From: Streptomyces coeruleorubidus
GTDB lineage: Bacteria; Actinomycetota; Actinomycetes; Streptomycetales; Streptomycetaceae
DNA length: 64,000 nucleotides
Direction of reading: 5' to 3'
Assembly (NCBI RefSeq): GCF_008705135.1
Contig: NZ_CP023694.1
Location: forward strand, 4,693,001-4,757,000
The notes beneath the pieces were generated by a model. It searched no databases. It was not told the DNA's origin and saw only the letters and a program-made list of their open reading frames with translations. A program made the translations under genes and the position numbers. This document shows, one piece after another, positions 25,699-34,203 of this stretch; position 1 is the stretch's first letter, and every line of letters begins with the position of its first letter.

Positions 25699-27084
25699 CT
25701 AAGCGATCCCTCGCCAGCCCTCAGGGTCGACCCCGCCCGGCACAGGAGCCCCTTCGTCGTACGGCTGACGCGTGAACACGAACGAACCCAGGTCCAGATG
25801 GCTCACGGACCCGTCCGGCCGCCGTACGGCCTTCAGCAGCTCTCCCGCGTAGTAACCCTCCAGGCCAGTCCAGGTGCCGTCGCCGTTCGGTCGGAACCGC
25901 GAGCGTCGCCCGTTGCCGGACAGCGGCTCAAGTGAGGCGAGTCCGTCGGCCGTGAGCCGCAGGGCGAAGGCATACGTGCCCCAATACCACTGCCCTGTCA
26001 GCTCCAGCATCGACGGGTCGACGTCACTCAGTGGCCTCCATGGGGCGGGGATGCGCGGCTCCGCCTCGGCGACGATACGGACGAGATCGGCGGCGACGCC
26101 GGACACCAGCGGACCCGAGGTGCAGTTGGCCAGCACGACCGCCGCCACGTCGTCCTCCACGCTGATGCACACATTCGCCAGGAAGCCCGGCAGGGACCCG
26201 CTGTGCCCCACGAGCAGCCGGCCGTGCCTGCGCTGAATCTGCATGCCGAGGCCGTAGGCGTCACCGGACATCACATCCGCAGCTTCCGCCGGTGCCGCCG
26301 GGGTCCGCATCTCCCGCAGGGACTCGGCACTCAGCACCCTCTCGTCGCCCCTCACCAGGAAGGCCGCGAACCGGGCCAGATCCGCCGTGGTCGACCAGAG
26401 TTGACCGGCGGGTGCCATACGGCCGAGGTCCTCGGCGGGCTCGGGCAGCAAGACGTCGGCCCAGGGATGCACGGCCCAGCCACCCGCGTGCGGGGCCCGC
26501 GGTCGCACGTCCGTCCGGTCGAGCTCCAGTGGTTCGAGCACTTCACGCCGTAGTGCCTCGTCCCAGGAGGTCCCTCGCAGCTCCTCGACGAGCGCGCCCA
26601 GCAACGTGTAGCCGGGGTTCGAGTAGTGGTGCCGTCGGCCGACGGGGTGCAGGAGAGGCTGCTCACCGAGCACGTCGGACAGTTCCGGCCGCAGAGATCC
26701 GGGCGTGCGCTCCCACCACGGACCGGGCGACTCGGCCGCCAGCCCGCCCGTGTGCGCGAGCAGTTCGGCGATCGTGGCCTCCCCCGCGCCGGTGCCCGGC
26801 ACGTACTTCTCCAGTGGATCCCCGAGCCCGAGCAATCCCTCGTCCCGCAGGCGCATCACGAGAACGGCGGTGAAGGTCTTGGTGATCGAGCCGATGCGGT
26901 ACTGGACGTGCTCGTCGGGCTCTTCGCCGTCCACCGATGTCCGGGCGCCGTGCCACACCGCCCGCCCGTCCCGGACAACGGCCGCGACCAGCGACGGGGC
27001 CCGCCCCTGTGTCTGTGCCACGGCGATCCGGTGCAGCAGCGCACGGCTCGTTGCGGGAAGCAGTTCTTCCTTGGGTGTCGTCAT
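25699..27084 (-). CDS. Serine hydrolase, class C beta-lactamase / DD-peptidase fold
   Basis: 461 residues. The SxxK nucleophile motif is in YRIGSITKTF (~residue 67), YxN is HHYSNPGYTLLG (~158), and the third motif is VGHSGSLPGF. A C-terminal lipocalin-like extension (~345-461, QWYWGTYAFALRLTADGL) follows. No signal peptide, so it is probably cytoplasmic and may be an esterase or peptidase rather than a resistance enzyme. ATG start at 27084. Confidence 0.88.
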   Translation of the reverse strand: MTTPKEELLPATSRALLHRIAVAQTQGRAPSLVAAVVRDGRAVWHGARTSVDGEEPDEHVQYRIGSITKTFTAVLVMRLRDEGLLGLGDPLEKYVPGTGAGEATIAELLAHTGGLAAESPGPWWERTPGSLRPELSDVLGEQPLLHPVGRRHHYSNPGYTLLGALVEELRGTSWDEALRREVLEPLELDRTDVRPRAPHAGGWAVHPWADVLLPEPAEDLGRMAPAGQLWSTTADLARFAAFLVRGDERVLSAESLREMRTPAAPAEAADVMSGDAYGLGMQIQRRHGRLLVGHSGSLPGFLANVCISVEDDVAAVVLANCTSGPLVSGVAADLVRIVAEAEPRIPAPWRPLSDVDPSMLELTGQWYWGTYAFALRLTADGLASLEPLSGNGRRSRFRPNGDGTWTGLEGYYAGELLKAVRRPDGSVSHLDLGSFVFTRQPYDEGAPVPGGVDPEGWRGIA

Positions 27085-27143
27085 GGCCCAAGTCCACTTG
27101 GTCCGGCCCGGCGAGTCGACCTCATTTCACCGCCGGCACCGGC

Positions 27144-28625
27144 TCAGGTCTGTGCCATGTCCACGAACCGCGAGTAGTGACCCTGGAACGCGACCGTGAT
27201 CGTCGCCGTCGGGCCGTTTCGGTGCTTGGCCACGATCAGGTCGGCCTCGCCCGCGCGCGGCGACTCCTTCTCGTAGGCGTCCTCGCGGTGCAGCAGGATG
27301 ACCATGTCGGCGTCCTGCTCGATGGAACCGGACTCACGCAGGTCGGAGACCATCGGCTTCTTGTCCGTGCGCTGCTCGGGGCCACGGTTCAGCTGCGAGA
27401 GCGCGATGACCGGGATTTCCAGCTCCTTGGCCAGCAGCTTGAGGTTACGGGACATGTCCGAGACCTCCTGCTGACGGCTCTCGGCCCGCTTGGAACCGCC
27501 GGACTGCATCAGCTGGAGGTAGTCGATGACCACCAGCCGCAGGTCGTTCCGCTGCTTGAGGCGGCGGCACTTGGCGCGGATCTCCATCATCGACAGGTTC
27601 GGGGAGTCGTCGATGTAGAGCGGGGCCGCCGAGACGTCCGGCATCCGCCGGGCCAGGCGGGTCCAGTCCTCGTCCGTCATCGTGCCCGACCGCATGTGGT
27701 GAAGGGCGACCCGGGCTTCGGCGGACAGCAGACGCATCGCGATCTCGTTGCGCCCCATTTCGAGCGAGAAGATCACGCTCGGCAGATTGTTCTTGATCGA
27801 GGCGGCCCGCGCGAAGTCCAGTGCGAGCGTGGACTTACCCATGGCGGGACGCGCGGCGATGACGATCATCTGGCCCGGGTGCAGCCCGTTCGTGAGCGAG
27901 TCGAAGTCCGTGAACCCCGTGGGCACACCGGTCATCTCACCGCTGCGCGAGCCGATCGCCTCGATCTCGTCGAGCGCACCCTCCATGATGTCGCCGAGCG
28001 GCAGATAGTCCTCGCTGGTGCGCTGCTCGGTGACCGCGTAGACCTCCGCCTGGGCGCGGTTGACGATCTCGTCGACGTCGTCGTCGGCCGCGTATCCCAT
28101 CTGCGTGATGCGTGTGCCCGCCTCGACCAAGCGGCGCAGCACGGCCCGCTCATGGACGATCTCCGCGTAGTAGGCGGCGTTGGCGGCCGTGGGCACCGTC
28201 TGGACGAGGGTGTGCAGATACGAGGCTCCGCCGACCTTGTTGATCTCACCGCGCTTGGTGAGCTCGGCGGCGATCGTGATGGGGTCGGCCGGCTCGCCCT
28301 TGGCGTAGATGTCGAGGACGGCCTGGTAGATCGTCTCGTGGGCCGGCTTGTAGAAGTCGTGGCCCTTGAGGATCTCGACGACGTCGGCGATGGCGTCCTT
28401 GGAGAGCAGCATGCCGCCGAGGACGGACTGCTCGGCCTCGATGTCCTGCGGCGGTACCCGTTCGAACGCCGGGGAGGCGCCGCCGTCCCATGCGCCGTTG
28501 TCCCTGCCGCGCTCGTGCTGCTCGTCGCGGCCCCGGGCTCCCTCGCCACGTCGGCGGGAGGCGGGCAGACGATCACTGGGACCGCTGTCGGCCCACGGGT
28601 CGTCCAAGGGCTCGGAAATGCTCAC
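27144..28625 (-). CDS. dnaB: Replicative DNA helicase
   Basis: 493 residues: a Streptomyces-type disordered start (~1-55), the DnaB N-terminal helical domain (PPQDIEAEQSVLGGMLLSKDAI) and the RecA-like helicase core with Walker A ARPAMGKSTLALDFA, Walker B LVVIDYLQLM and the arginine-finger region QLNRGPEQRTDKKP ... DLRESGSIEQDAD. It unwinds DNA at the fork as a hexamer. No intein. GTG at 28625 chosen for the preceding GGAGGAGG; the frame is open a further 28 codons. Confidence 0.96.
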   Translation of the reverse strand: MSISEPLDDPWADSGPSDRLPASRRRGEGARGRDEQHERGRDNGAWDGGASPAFERVPPQDIEAEQSVLGGMLLSKDAIADVVEILKGHDFYKPAHETIYQAVLDIYAKGEPADPITIAAELTKRGEINKVGGASYLHTLVQTVPTAANAAYYAEIVHERAVLRRLVEAGTRITQMGYAADDDVDEIVNRAQAEVYAVTEQRTSEDYLPLGDIMEGALDEIEAIGSRSGEMTGVPTGFTDFDSLTNGLHPGQMIVIAARPAMGKSTLALDFARAASIKNNLPSVIFSLEMGRNEIAMRLLSAEARVALHHMRSGTMTDEDWTRLARRMPDVSAAPLYIDDSPNLSMMEIRAKCRRLKQRNDLRLVVIDYLQLMQSGGSKRAESRQQEVSDMSRNLKLLAKELEIPVIALSQLNRGPEQRTDKKPMVSDLRESGSIEQDADMVILLHREDAYEKESPRAGEADLIVAKHRNGPTATITVAFQGHYSRFVDMAQT

Positions 28626-29085
28626 CGAGCCACCTCCTCCCGTCCGCCGCAGCAGACCTCGCCGTGCCCCTCTTTTGTACGGCACGGCACTGACAAATGA
28701 GACGCCCAACTCCGGTTAGCCAGCGCCGGTTTTGTGACGTTTTGAAGACCGGCGGACGGAGCGGGCGCCGGACCACGGTAGGCCTGTCGGCACCGTCAGC
28801 CAATCTGGTTATCCACAGGCCATGTGGACGACGGCCCAGATGCTGTGGAGAACTCCTCAAAACCTGTGCACGACCCGGTGGACAGGCCTGTGAACAAGCA
28901 CCGAGTCTCCTCCGACGGACGTCTCTGACCTGCGCATTTGCCGTCCACCGGTTGTGCAGAAGAAAAACTTTCCCAACCGGCGCAAGATCGCTTCGAATGG
29001 TGCACAGCAGTGCGTACCGCTGGACGGAAGGTAAGGGTTGCAAAACCTTTGCATCTCTTACCTGTGGACGATTAGATTGGTGCAC
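28626..29085. other. dnaB / MATE divergent region with DnaA-box-like motifs
   Basis: 460 nt, clearly richer in A+T than its neighbours and without a gene. It holds the DnaA box TTATCCACA (28809-28817), TCGTCCACA on the minus strand (28823-28831 and 29063-29071), and one-mismatch boxes TTCTCCACA (28844-28852) and TCGTGCACA (28865-28873), both on the minus strand. Confidence 0.65.
29049..29078 (+). promoter_or_regulatory. Candidate HrdB-type promoter giving a leaderless MATE transcript
   Basis: TTGCAT (29049-29054), 18-nt spacer, TAGATT (29073-29078). Transcription would begin about 7 nt later, at the ATG of the MATE gene, which has no ribosome-binding site. A DnaA-box-like motif lies in the spacer. 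Confidence 0.5.
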
Positions 29086-30423
29086 ATGACACAGGCCCCC
29101 GCGCGTCACCGAAGCGGCCGGAGACAGCACGACCGAGAGATCGTCTCGTTGGCCGTGCCGGCCTTCGGCTCTCTCGTCGCCGAGCCCCTCTTCCTCATGG
29201 CCGACACCGCGATCGTGGGCCATCTGGGCACGGCCCAACTCGCCGGCCTCGGCGTCGCCTCGGCCCTGCTGATGACCGCCGTCAGTGTCTTCGTCTTCCT
29301 CGCCTACGCCACGACAGCGGCGGTCGCCCGCCGCGTCGGCGCGGGCGACCTCCAAGCCGCCATCCGCCAGGGCATGGACGGCATCTGGCTGGCATTGCTC
29401 CTCGGCGCTGCCGTCGTCGCCGTCGTCATACCGACGGCGTCCGGCGTCGTGGACCTTTTCGGCGCCTCGGACGCGGCGGCTCCCTATGCCACCACGTACC
29501 TGCGCATCTCGGCGCTCGGCATACCGGCCATGCTCGTCGTCCTCGCCGCGACCGGTGTCCTGCGCGGCCTCCAGGACACCAAGACCCCTCTCTACGTCGC
29601 CATCGCCGGCTTCGTCGCCAACGGCGCTCTCAACGCGGGGCTCGTCTACGGCGCCGACCTGGGGATCGCCGGATCCGCCTGGGGCACCGTCATCGCCCAG
29701 TGGGGCATGGCCGTGGTCTATCTCGTGGTGGTCGTGCGCGGTGCGCGCAAGCACGGTGCCTCGCTCCGCCCGGACGCCGCTGGGATCAGGGCCTCTGCAC
29801 AAGCCGGTGTGCCGCTGCTGGTTCGCACCCTCTCCCTGCGGGCGATCCTGATGATCGCCACGGCGGTCGCCGCCCGTCTCGGTGATGCCGACATCGCCGC
29901 ACACCAGATCATCCTGTCCCTGTGGAGCCTGCTCGCCTTCGCCCTAGACGCCATCGCCATCGCGGGACAGGCCATCATCGGGCGCTACCTCGGAGCCGGT
30001 GACGCACAAGGCGCCCGCGATGCATGCCGTCGCATGGTCGAGTGGGGGATCGCCGTCGGAGTCGTCCTCGGCATCCTGGTCGTCATCGCCCGCCCGGCAT
30101 TCCTGCCCTTGTTCACCAGTGACTCCGCGGTCAAGGACGCGGCGCTGCCCGCCCTGCTCATCGTCGCCCTCTCGCAGCCGATCTCCGGCATTGTCTTCGT
30201 CCTGGACGGGGTCCTGATGGGTGCTGGCGACGGCCCCTACCTGGCGTGGGCGATGCTGCTCACTCTCGCGGTCTTCACCCCGGTCGCCCTGCTGGTGCCG
30301 GTACTGGGCGGCGGGCTCACCGCCCTGTGGGCCACCATGACGCTGATGATGACCGTCCGGATGGTGACGCTGTGGCTCCGAACCCGCTCGGGCCGCTGGA
30401 TCGTGACGGGCGCGACCCGCTGA
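29086..30423 (+). CDS. MATE-family efflux transporter (DinF-like)
   Basis: 445 residues, 12 hydrophobic helices in two similar halves, each starting with MATE signatures (IVSLAVPAFGSLVAEPLFLMADTAIVGHLG; LVRTLSLRAILMIATAVAARLG). MATE proteins expel cationic compounds using a Na+ or H+ gradient; the sequence resembles the DinF subgroup. The ATG at 29086 has no ribosome-binding site, and a promoter -10 ends 8 nt upstream, which suggests leaderless translation. Confidence 0.88.
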   Translation: MTQAPARHRSGRRQHDREIVSLAVPAFGSLVAEPLFLMADTAIVGHLGTAQLAGLGVASALLMTAVSVFVFLAYATTAAVARRVGAGDLQAAIRQGMDGIWLALLLGAAVVAVVIPTASGVVDLFGASDAAAPYATTYLRISALGIPAMLVVLAATGVLRGLQDTKTPLYVAIAGFVANGALNAGLVYGADLGIAGSAWGTVIAQWGMAVVYLVVVVRGARKHGASLRPDAAGIRASAQAGVPLLVRTLSLRAILMIATAVAARLGDADIAAHQIILSLWSLLAFALDAIAIAGQAIIGRYLGAGDAQGARDACRRMVEWGIAVGVVLGILVVIARPAFLPLFTSDSAVKDAALPALLIVALSQPISGIVFVLDGVLMGAGDGPYLAWAMLLTLAVFTPVALLVPVLGGGLTALWATMTLMMTVRMVTLWLRTRSGRWIVTGATR

Positions 30424-30447
30424 CCGCCGGGCTCGCCCTCGCTGACT

Positions 30448-30461
30448 GTTTCACGTGAAAC
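30448..30461. promoter_or_regulatory. parS site, perfect (first of a tandem pair)
   Basis: Perfect GTTTCACGTGAAAC, 19 bp from the next copy, between the convergent MATE and rplI transcripts. Confidence 0.93.
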
Positions 30462-30466
30462 ACCGT

Positions 30467-30480
30467 GTTTCACGTGAAAC
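30467..30480. promoter_or_regulatory. parS site, perfect (second of a tandem pair)
   Basis: Perfect GTTTCACGTGAAAC; 5 bp separate it from the first copy. Confidence 0.93.
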
Positions 30481-30498
30481 GACGATGGCGCCGAAACG

Positions 30499-30536
30499 GC
30501 GATGGGGCCGCACCCCGAAGGGTGCGACCCCATCGC
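30499..30536. terminator. Hairpin terminator between MATE gene and rplI operon
   Basis: Stem GCGATGGGG / CCCCATCGC extended through one bulge by CGCACCC / GGGTGCG, with a small CGAA loop. It lies just downstream of the rplI stop on the minus strand. Confidence 0.82.
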
Positions 30537-30560
30537 TCACTGCCTCAGCGAGCGCGACAC

Positions 30561-31007
30561 TCAGGCCGCGACGACCTCGATGTTGACCTTGGCGGCAACC
30601 TCGGGGTGCAGACGCACGGACGTCTCGTGAGCGCCCAGCGTCTTGATCGGCGAGCCCAGCTCGATGCGGCGCTTGTCGACCTCGGGGCCACCGGAAGCCT
30701 TGATCGCGGAAGCGATGTCGGCCGGGGTGACGGAACCGAAGAGACGACCGGCGTCGCCGGAGCGGACGGCCAGACGAACCTTGACCGCCTCGAGCTGGCC
30801 CTTGATCTGGTTGGCCTGCTCGATGGTCTGGATCTCGTGGATCTTGCGAGCACGACGGATCTGCTCGACGTCCTTCTCGCCACCCTTGGTCCAGCGGATA
30901 GCGAAATTCCGCGGGATCAGGTAGTTGCGAGCGTAACCGTCCTTGACGTCGACGACGTCGCCCGCGGCACCGAGGCCGGAGACCTCGTGGGTGAGGATGA
31001 TCTTCAT
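30561..31007 (-). CDS. rplI: 50S ribosomal protein L9
   Basis: 148 residues beginning MKIILTHEVSGLGAAGDVVDVKDGYARNYLIPRNFAI, the L9 N-terminal RNA-binding domain, followed by the connecting helix and C-terminal domain. Last gene of the rpsF-ssb-rpsR-rplI operon, 18 nt after rpsR. Confidence 0.98.
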   Translation of the reverse strand: MKIILTHEVSGLGAAGDVVDVKDGYARNYLIPRNFAIRWTKGGEKDVEQIRRARKIHEIQTIEQANQIKGQLEAVKVRLAVRSGDAGRLFGSVTPADIASAIKASGGPEVDKRRIELGSPIKTLGAHETSVRLHPEVAAKVNIEVVAA

Positions 31008-31025
31008 GTGTCGGTCACCCTTCCC

Positions 31026-31262
31026 TTATCGCGCGGTGGAGGTGTAGGGCAGCAGCGCCATCTCACGGCTGTTCTTCACGGCCGTGGCGACGTCACGCTG
31101 GTGCTGGGTGCAGTTGCCGGTCACGCGGCGGGCACGGATCTTGCCGCGGTCGGAAATGAACTTCCGCAGCATGTTCGTGTCCTTGTAGTCCACGTACGTG
31201 ACCTTGTCCTTGCAGAAAGCGCAGACCTTCTTCTTCGGCTTGCGCACAGGCGGCTTCGCCAT
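31026..31262 (-). CDS. rpsR: 30S ribosomal protein S18 (zinc-ribbon, C+ type)
   Basis: 78 residues. It keeps three cysteines of the zinc-binding C+ form (VCAFCKDK and GNCTQ). S18 pairs with S6 in the 30S platform. Streptomyces usually carry a second, cysteine-free S18 under Zur control elsewhere; this copy would be the one used when zinc is sufficient. Confidence 0.98.
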   Translation of the reverse strand: MAKPPVRKPKKKVCAFCKDKVTYVDYKDTNMLRKFISDRGKIRARRVTGNCTQHQRDVATAVKNSREMALLPYTSTAR

Positions 31263-31306
31263 GGTGTATCTCCTGTGTGATCAAGAAGTTGGGGTGCGAA
31301 CCCGCC

Positions 31307-31906
31307 CTAGAAGGGGGGTTCGTCCGAGTAGCCGCCGCCACCGCCGCTGCCGCCGGAGCCACCGCCCCAGCCGCCGCCACCGCCCTGGTTGCCACCGGCA
31401 GGAGCGCCGGTCGCCCACGGGTCGTCGGCGGGAGCGCCGCCGCCCTGCTGGCCGCCACCGGGGCCGCCGCCCCAGCCGCCGCCACCCTGGGCGCCACCGC
31501 CACCGCCACCGCCGCCGCCGTAACCGCCCTGGCCACCGCGGCCGGTGGTCTTGGTGACCTTGGCCGTGGCATTGCGCAGGCTGGCGCCGACTTCCTCGAC
31601 GTCCAGCTCGTAGACCGTGCGCTTGACGCCCTCACGGTCCTCGTAGGACCGCTGCTTCAGCCGGCCCTGCACGATGACGCGCATGCCTCGCTGGAGCGAC
31701 TCGGCAACGTTCTCCGCCGCCTGACGCCAGACCGAGCAGGTCAGGAAGAGGCTCTCGCCGTCCTTCCACTCGTTCGTCTGGCGGTCGAAGGTGCGGGGAG
31801 TGGACGCGACACGGAACTTCGCGACGGCCGCACCGGAGGGGGTGAAGCGCAGCTCGGGGTCGTCGACAAGATTGCCGACCACCGTGATGACGGTCTCGCC
31901 TGCCAT
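31307..31906 (-). CDS. ssb: Single-stranded DNA-binding protein
   Basis: 199 residues: an OB-fold (~1-110, MAGETVITVVGNLVDDPELRFTPSGAAVAKFRVAST), a long Gly-rich linker, and the acidic partner-binding tip SDEPPF. It protects single-stranded DNA and recruits repair and replication proteins. In operon with rpsF and rpsR, the common bacterial arrangement. Confidence 0.97.
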   Translation of the reverse strand: MAGETVITVVGNLVDDPELRFTPSGAAVAKFRVASTPRTFDRQTNEWKDGESLFLTCSVWRQAAENVAESLQRGMRVIVQGRLKQRSYEDREGVKRTVYELDVEEVGASLRNATAKVTKTTGRGGQGGYGGGGGGGGGAQGGGGWGGGPGGGQQGGGAPADDPWATGAPAGGNQGGGGGWGGGSGGSGGGGGYSDEPPF

Positions 31907-31977
31907 GGGGGAACCTCTCGGCGGGTTTGCTCTGGCTGCTTGCTACTCGAATCCCGGGATCAGCTGAGCGTGTGAGC

Positions 31978-32268
31978 TCAGTGGGTCTCGGGACGGAGGA
32001 CCTTGGTCCGGAGGACCGACTCGTTCAGGTTCATCTGGCGGTCGAGCTCCTTGACGACCGCAGGCTCGGCCTGCAGGTCGATGACCGAGTAGATGCCCTC
32101 GGGCTTCTTCTTGATCTCGTACGCGAGACGACGACGGCCCCAGGTGTCGACCTTCTCGACCTTTCCGCCGCCGTCACGGACGACAGACAGGAAGTTCTCG
32201 ATCAACGGAGAGACAGCGCGCTCCTCGACCTCGGGGTCGAGGATGACCATCACCTCGTAGTGACGCAT
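31978..32268 (-). CDS. rpsF: 30S ribosomal protein S6
   Basis: 96 residues beginning MRHYEVMVILDPEVEERAVSP. The ATG at 32268 is preceded by a near-perfect AAAGGAGGTG ribosome-binding site, so the longer upstream frame is rejected. First gene of the operon. Confidence 0.98.
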   Translation of the reverse strand: MRHYEVMVILDPEVEERAVSPLIENFLSVVRDGGGKVEKVDTWGRRRLAYEIKKKPEGIYSVIDLQAEPAVVKELDRQMNLNESVLRTKVLRPETH

Positions 32269-32296
32269 GTGGAACCCACCTCCTTTGGACTCAGCG

Positions 32297-32315
32297 GCCA
32301 CGGTCGTTCCGTGGC
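32297..32315 (-). promoter_or_regulatory. Hairpin in the rpsF leader (possible S6:S18 autoregulatory element)
   Basis: 7-bp perfect stem GCCACGG / CCGTGGC with a 5-nt loop, about 28 nt before the rpsF start. S6:S18 complexes repress their own mRNA through a leader structure with a CCG motif in many bacteria. A CCG is present, but the full motif is not confirmed. Confidence 0.4.
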
Positions 32316-32532
32316 AGGAGGGTTGTGATGCGTAGGCAACGGTATCGGCCACCACTGACAATCGGGGGTTCCCTGGAGAAGCCCCTGCCGTGACATGGGC
32401 AGACACCGGTGCGGACGGTACAGACTACCCGCATAGCGGCTTGCGGTTGAAATCCGGCCGTCAGGGCAGCCAATCTGTACACATCGGGTGTGTATGGCGC
32501 TACGTTGCGCCGACTTTCGCAGGAGGTGCCCT

Positions 32533-32850
32533 ATGGCACAGGCATTGCGACCCAACACCGCCGGCGGCCTCTTCGCCACGGACGGCAAGCCCCACCCCCT
32601 CCAGGACACCCTGCTCGCGGTGACCCTGGTGCTGGGCATCACGTCGTTCATCACGGCACTGGTCGACGAAGACCTGCATCTGCTGAGCTCCTGGACCGGC
32701 CTGGTGGGCATTCTCACCGGCGCGTACGGCCAGTGGGTCTCGGAGACGACCCGGGAGCGCTTCGGCCTGATCCTCGGCCTCGGTGCCGCGGGCGTCGGGT
32801 TCTTCCTGGGCATGGCGCACGGCGGTCTCTTCGGCGGTCTCCTCGACTGA
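32533..32850 (+). CDS. Small conserved membrane protein
   Basis: 105 residues with three hydrophobic stretches (LLAVTLVLGITSFITALV, WTGLVGILTGAYGQWV, LILGLGAAGVGFFLGMAHGG). Strong AGGAGGTG ribosome-binding site before the ATG at 32533. Divergent from rpsF. Function unknown. Confidence 0.82.
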   Translation: MAQALRPNTAGGLFATDGKPHPLQDTLLAVTLVLGITSFITALVDEDLHLLSSWTGLVGILTGAYGQWVSETTRERFGLILGLGAAGVGFFLGMAHGGLFGGLLD

Positions 32851-33016
32851 CGCCAGGGACACTCCTTCCGAACACTGAGTGCCGTCCCGGCCGTTCACGG
32901 GCCGGGGCGAAGGTTCCGTACGCCCAACCGGCGCGCATCCAAGGCGCAGTAGGCTTCGCGCGAGAGCCGGAGCCCCTGACCCTATGGGGACACACCAGCC
33001 CGAGGAGCGCCCCGAA

Positions 33017-34138
33017 ATGAGCCTGACCCTGAGGACCATCAGTCGAGAGCAGCATCTGGCCTACATCCAGAGCCTGCCGTCGGCGAGCCACATGCAGGTC
33101 CCGGCCTGGGCTGACGTCAAGGCGGAGTGGCGCTCCGAGAACCTCGGGTGGTTCGACGACAGGACGGGCGAGCTGGTCGGTGCCGGCCTGGTCCTCTACC
33201 GGCAGCTCCCCAAGATCAAGCGCTACCTCGCCTACCTGCCCGAGGGCCCGGTCATCAACTGGTTCGCGCCGAATCTGCAGGAATGGCTCGAACCGATGCT
33301 GGCGCACCTGAAGCAGCAGGGCGCCTTCTCCGTGAAGATGGGCCCGCCGGTGATCATCCGGCGCTGGGAGGCCCCCTCCATCAAGGCGGGCATCCAGAAC
33401 CCGGACGTCAAGCGCCTGCGTGACATCGAGGCCGACCACATCGAGCCGCGCGCCTTCGAGGTGGCCGACAAGCTGCGCCGCATGGGCTGGCAGCAGGGCG
33501 AGGACGGCGGCGCCGGCTTCGGAGACGTCCAGCCCCGCTACGTGTACCAGGTGCCGCTGGCGAACCGCTCCCTGGAAGAGGTCCACAAGAACTTCAACCA
33601 GCTGTGGCGCCGCAACATCAAGAAGGCCGAGAAGGCCGGCGTCGAGGTCGTCCAGGGCGGCTACCAGGACCTCGAGGAATGGCAGCGGCTGTACGAGATC
33701 ACGGCCGTGCGCGACCACTTCCGGCCGCGCCCGCTGTCGTACTTCCAGCGCATGTGGACGGCCCTCAACAGCGAGGACCCCAACCGCATGCGGCTGTACT
33801 TCGCCCGGCACAACGGCGTGAACCTGTCGGCGGCGACGATGCTGATCGTCGGCGGGCACGTCTGGTACTCCTACGGCGCCTCCGACAACATCGGCCGCGA
33901 GGTCCGGCCCTCGAACGCGATGCAGTGGCGGATGCTGCGCGACGCCTACGCGCTCGGCGCCACCGTCTACGACCTGCGCGGTATCTCCGACTCGCTGGAC
34001 GAGACCGACCACCTCTTCGGTCTGATCCAGTTCAAGGTGGGCACGGGCGGGCAGGCCGCCGAGTACCTCGGCGAGTGGGACTTCCCGCTGAACAAGCTCC
34101 TGCACAAGGCGCTCGACATCTACATGTCGCGCCGCTGA
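33017..34138 (+). CDS. femX: FemX-type peptidyltransferase (adds glycine to the peptidoglycan precursor)
   Basis: 373 residues, the FemABX fold of two GNAT-like domains (SLEEVHKNFNQLWRRNIKKAEKAGVEVVQGG; ATMLIVGGHVWYSYGASDNIGREVRPSNAMQWRMLRDAYALGATVYDLRG). In S. coelicolor FemX uses glycyl-tRNA to add the first glycine to the stem-peptide lysine/diaminopimelate. Start ATG at 33017. The gene is followed 65 nt later by an alanine-racemase-fold protein on the same strand. Confidence 0.9.
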   Translation: MSLTLRTISREQHLAYIQSLPSASHMQVPAWADVKAEWRSENLGWFDDRTGELVGAGLVLYRQLPKIKRYLAYLPEGPVINWFAPNLQEWLEPMLAHLKQQGAFSVKMGPPVIIRRWEAPSIKAGIQNPDVKRLRDIEADHIEPRAFEVADKLRRMGWQQGEDGGAGFGDVQPRYVYQVPLANRSLEEVHKNFNQLWRRNIKKAEKAGVEVVQGGYQDLEEWQRLYEITAVRDHFRPRPLSYFQRMWTALNSEDPNRMRLYFARHNGVNLSAATMLIVGGHVWYSYGASDNIGREVRPSNAMQWRMLRDAYALGATVYDLRGISDSLDETDHLFGLIQFKVGTGGQAAEYLGEWDFPLNKLLHKALDIYMSRR

Positions 34139-34203
34139 TGTCACGTTCAGTGCTTCCATACCTCTGATACACGGCAACCACGAGAAAGGTTCCAGGTCCG
34201 GCC

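Noticed and set aside
25699..27084. Antibiotic-resistance beta-lactamase
   Set aside because: No signal peptide and a C-terminal lipocalin-like extension; better described as a general serine hydrolase of this fold.
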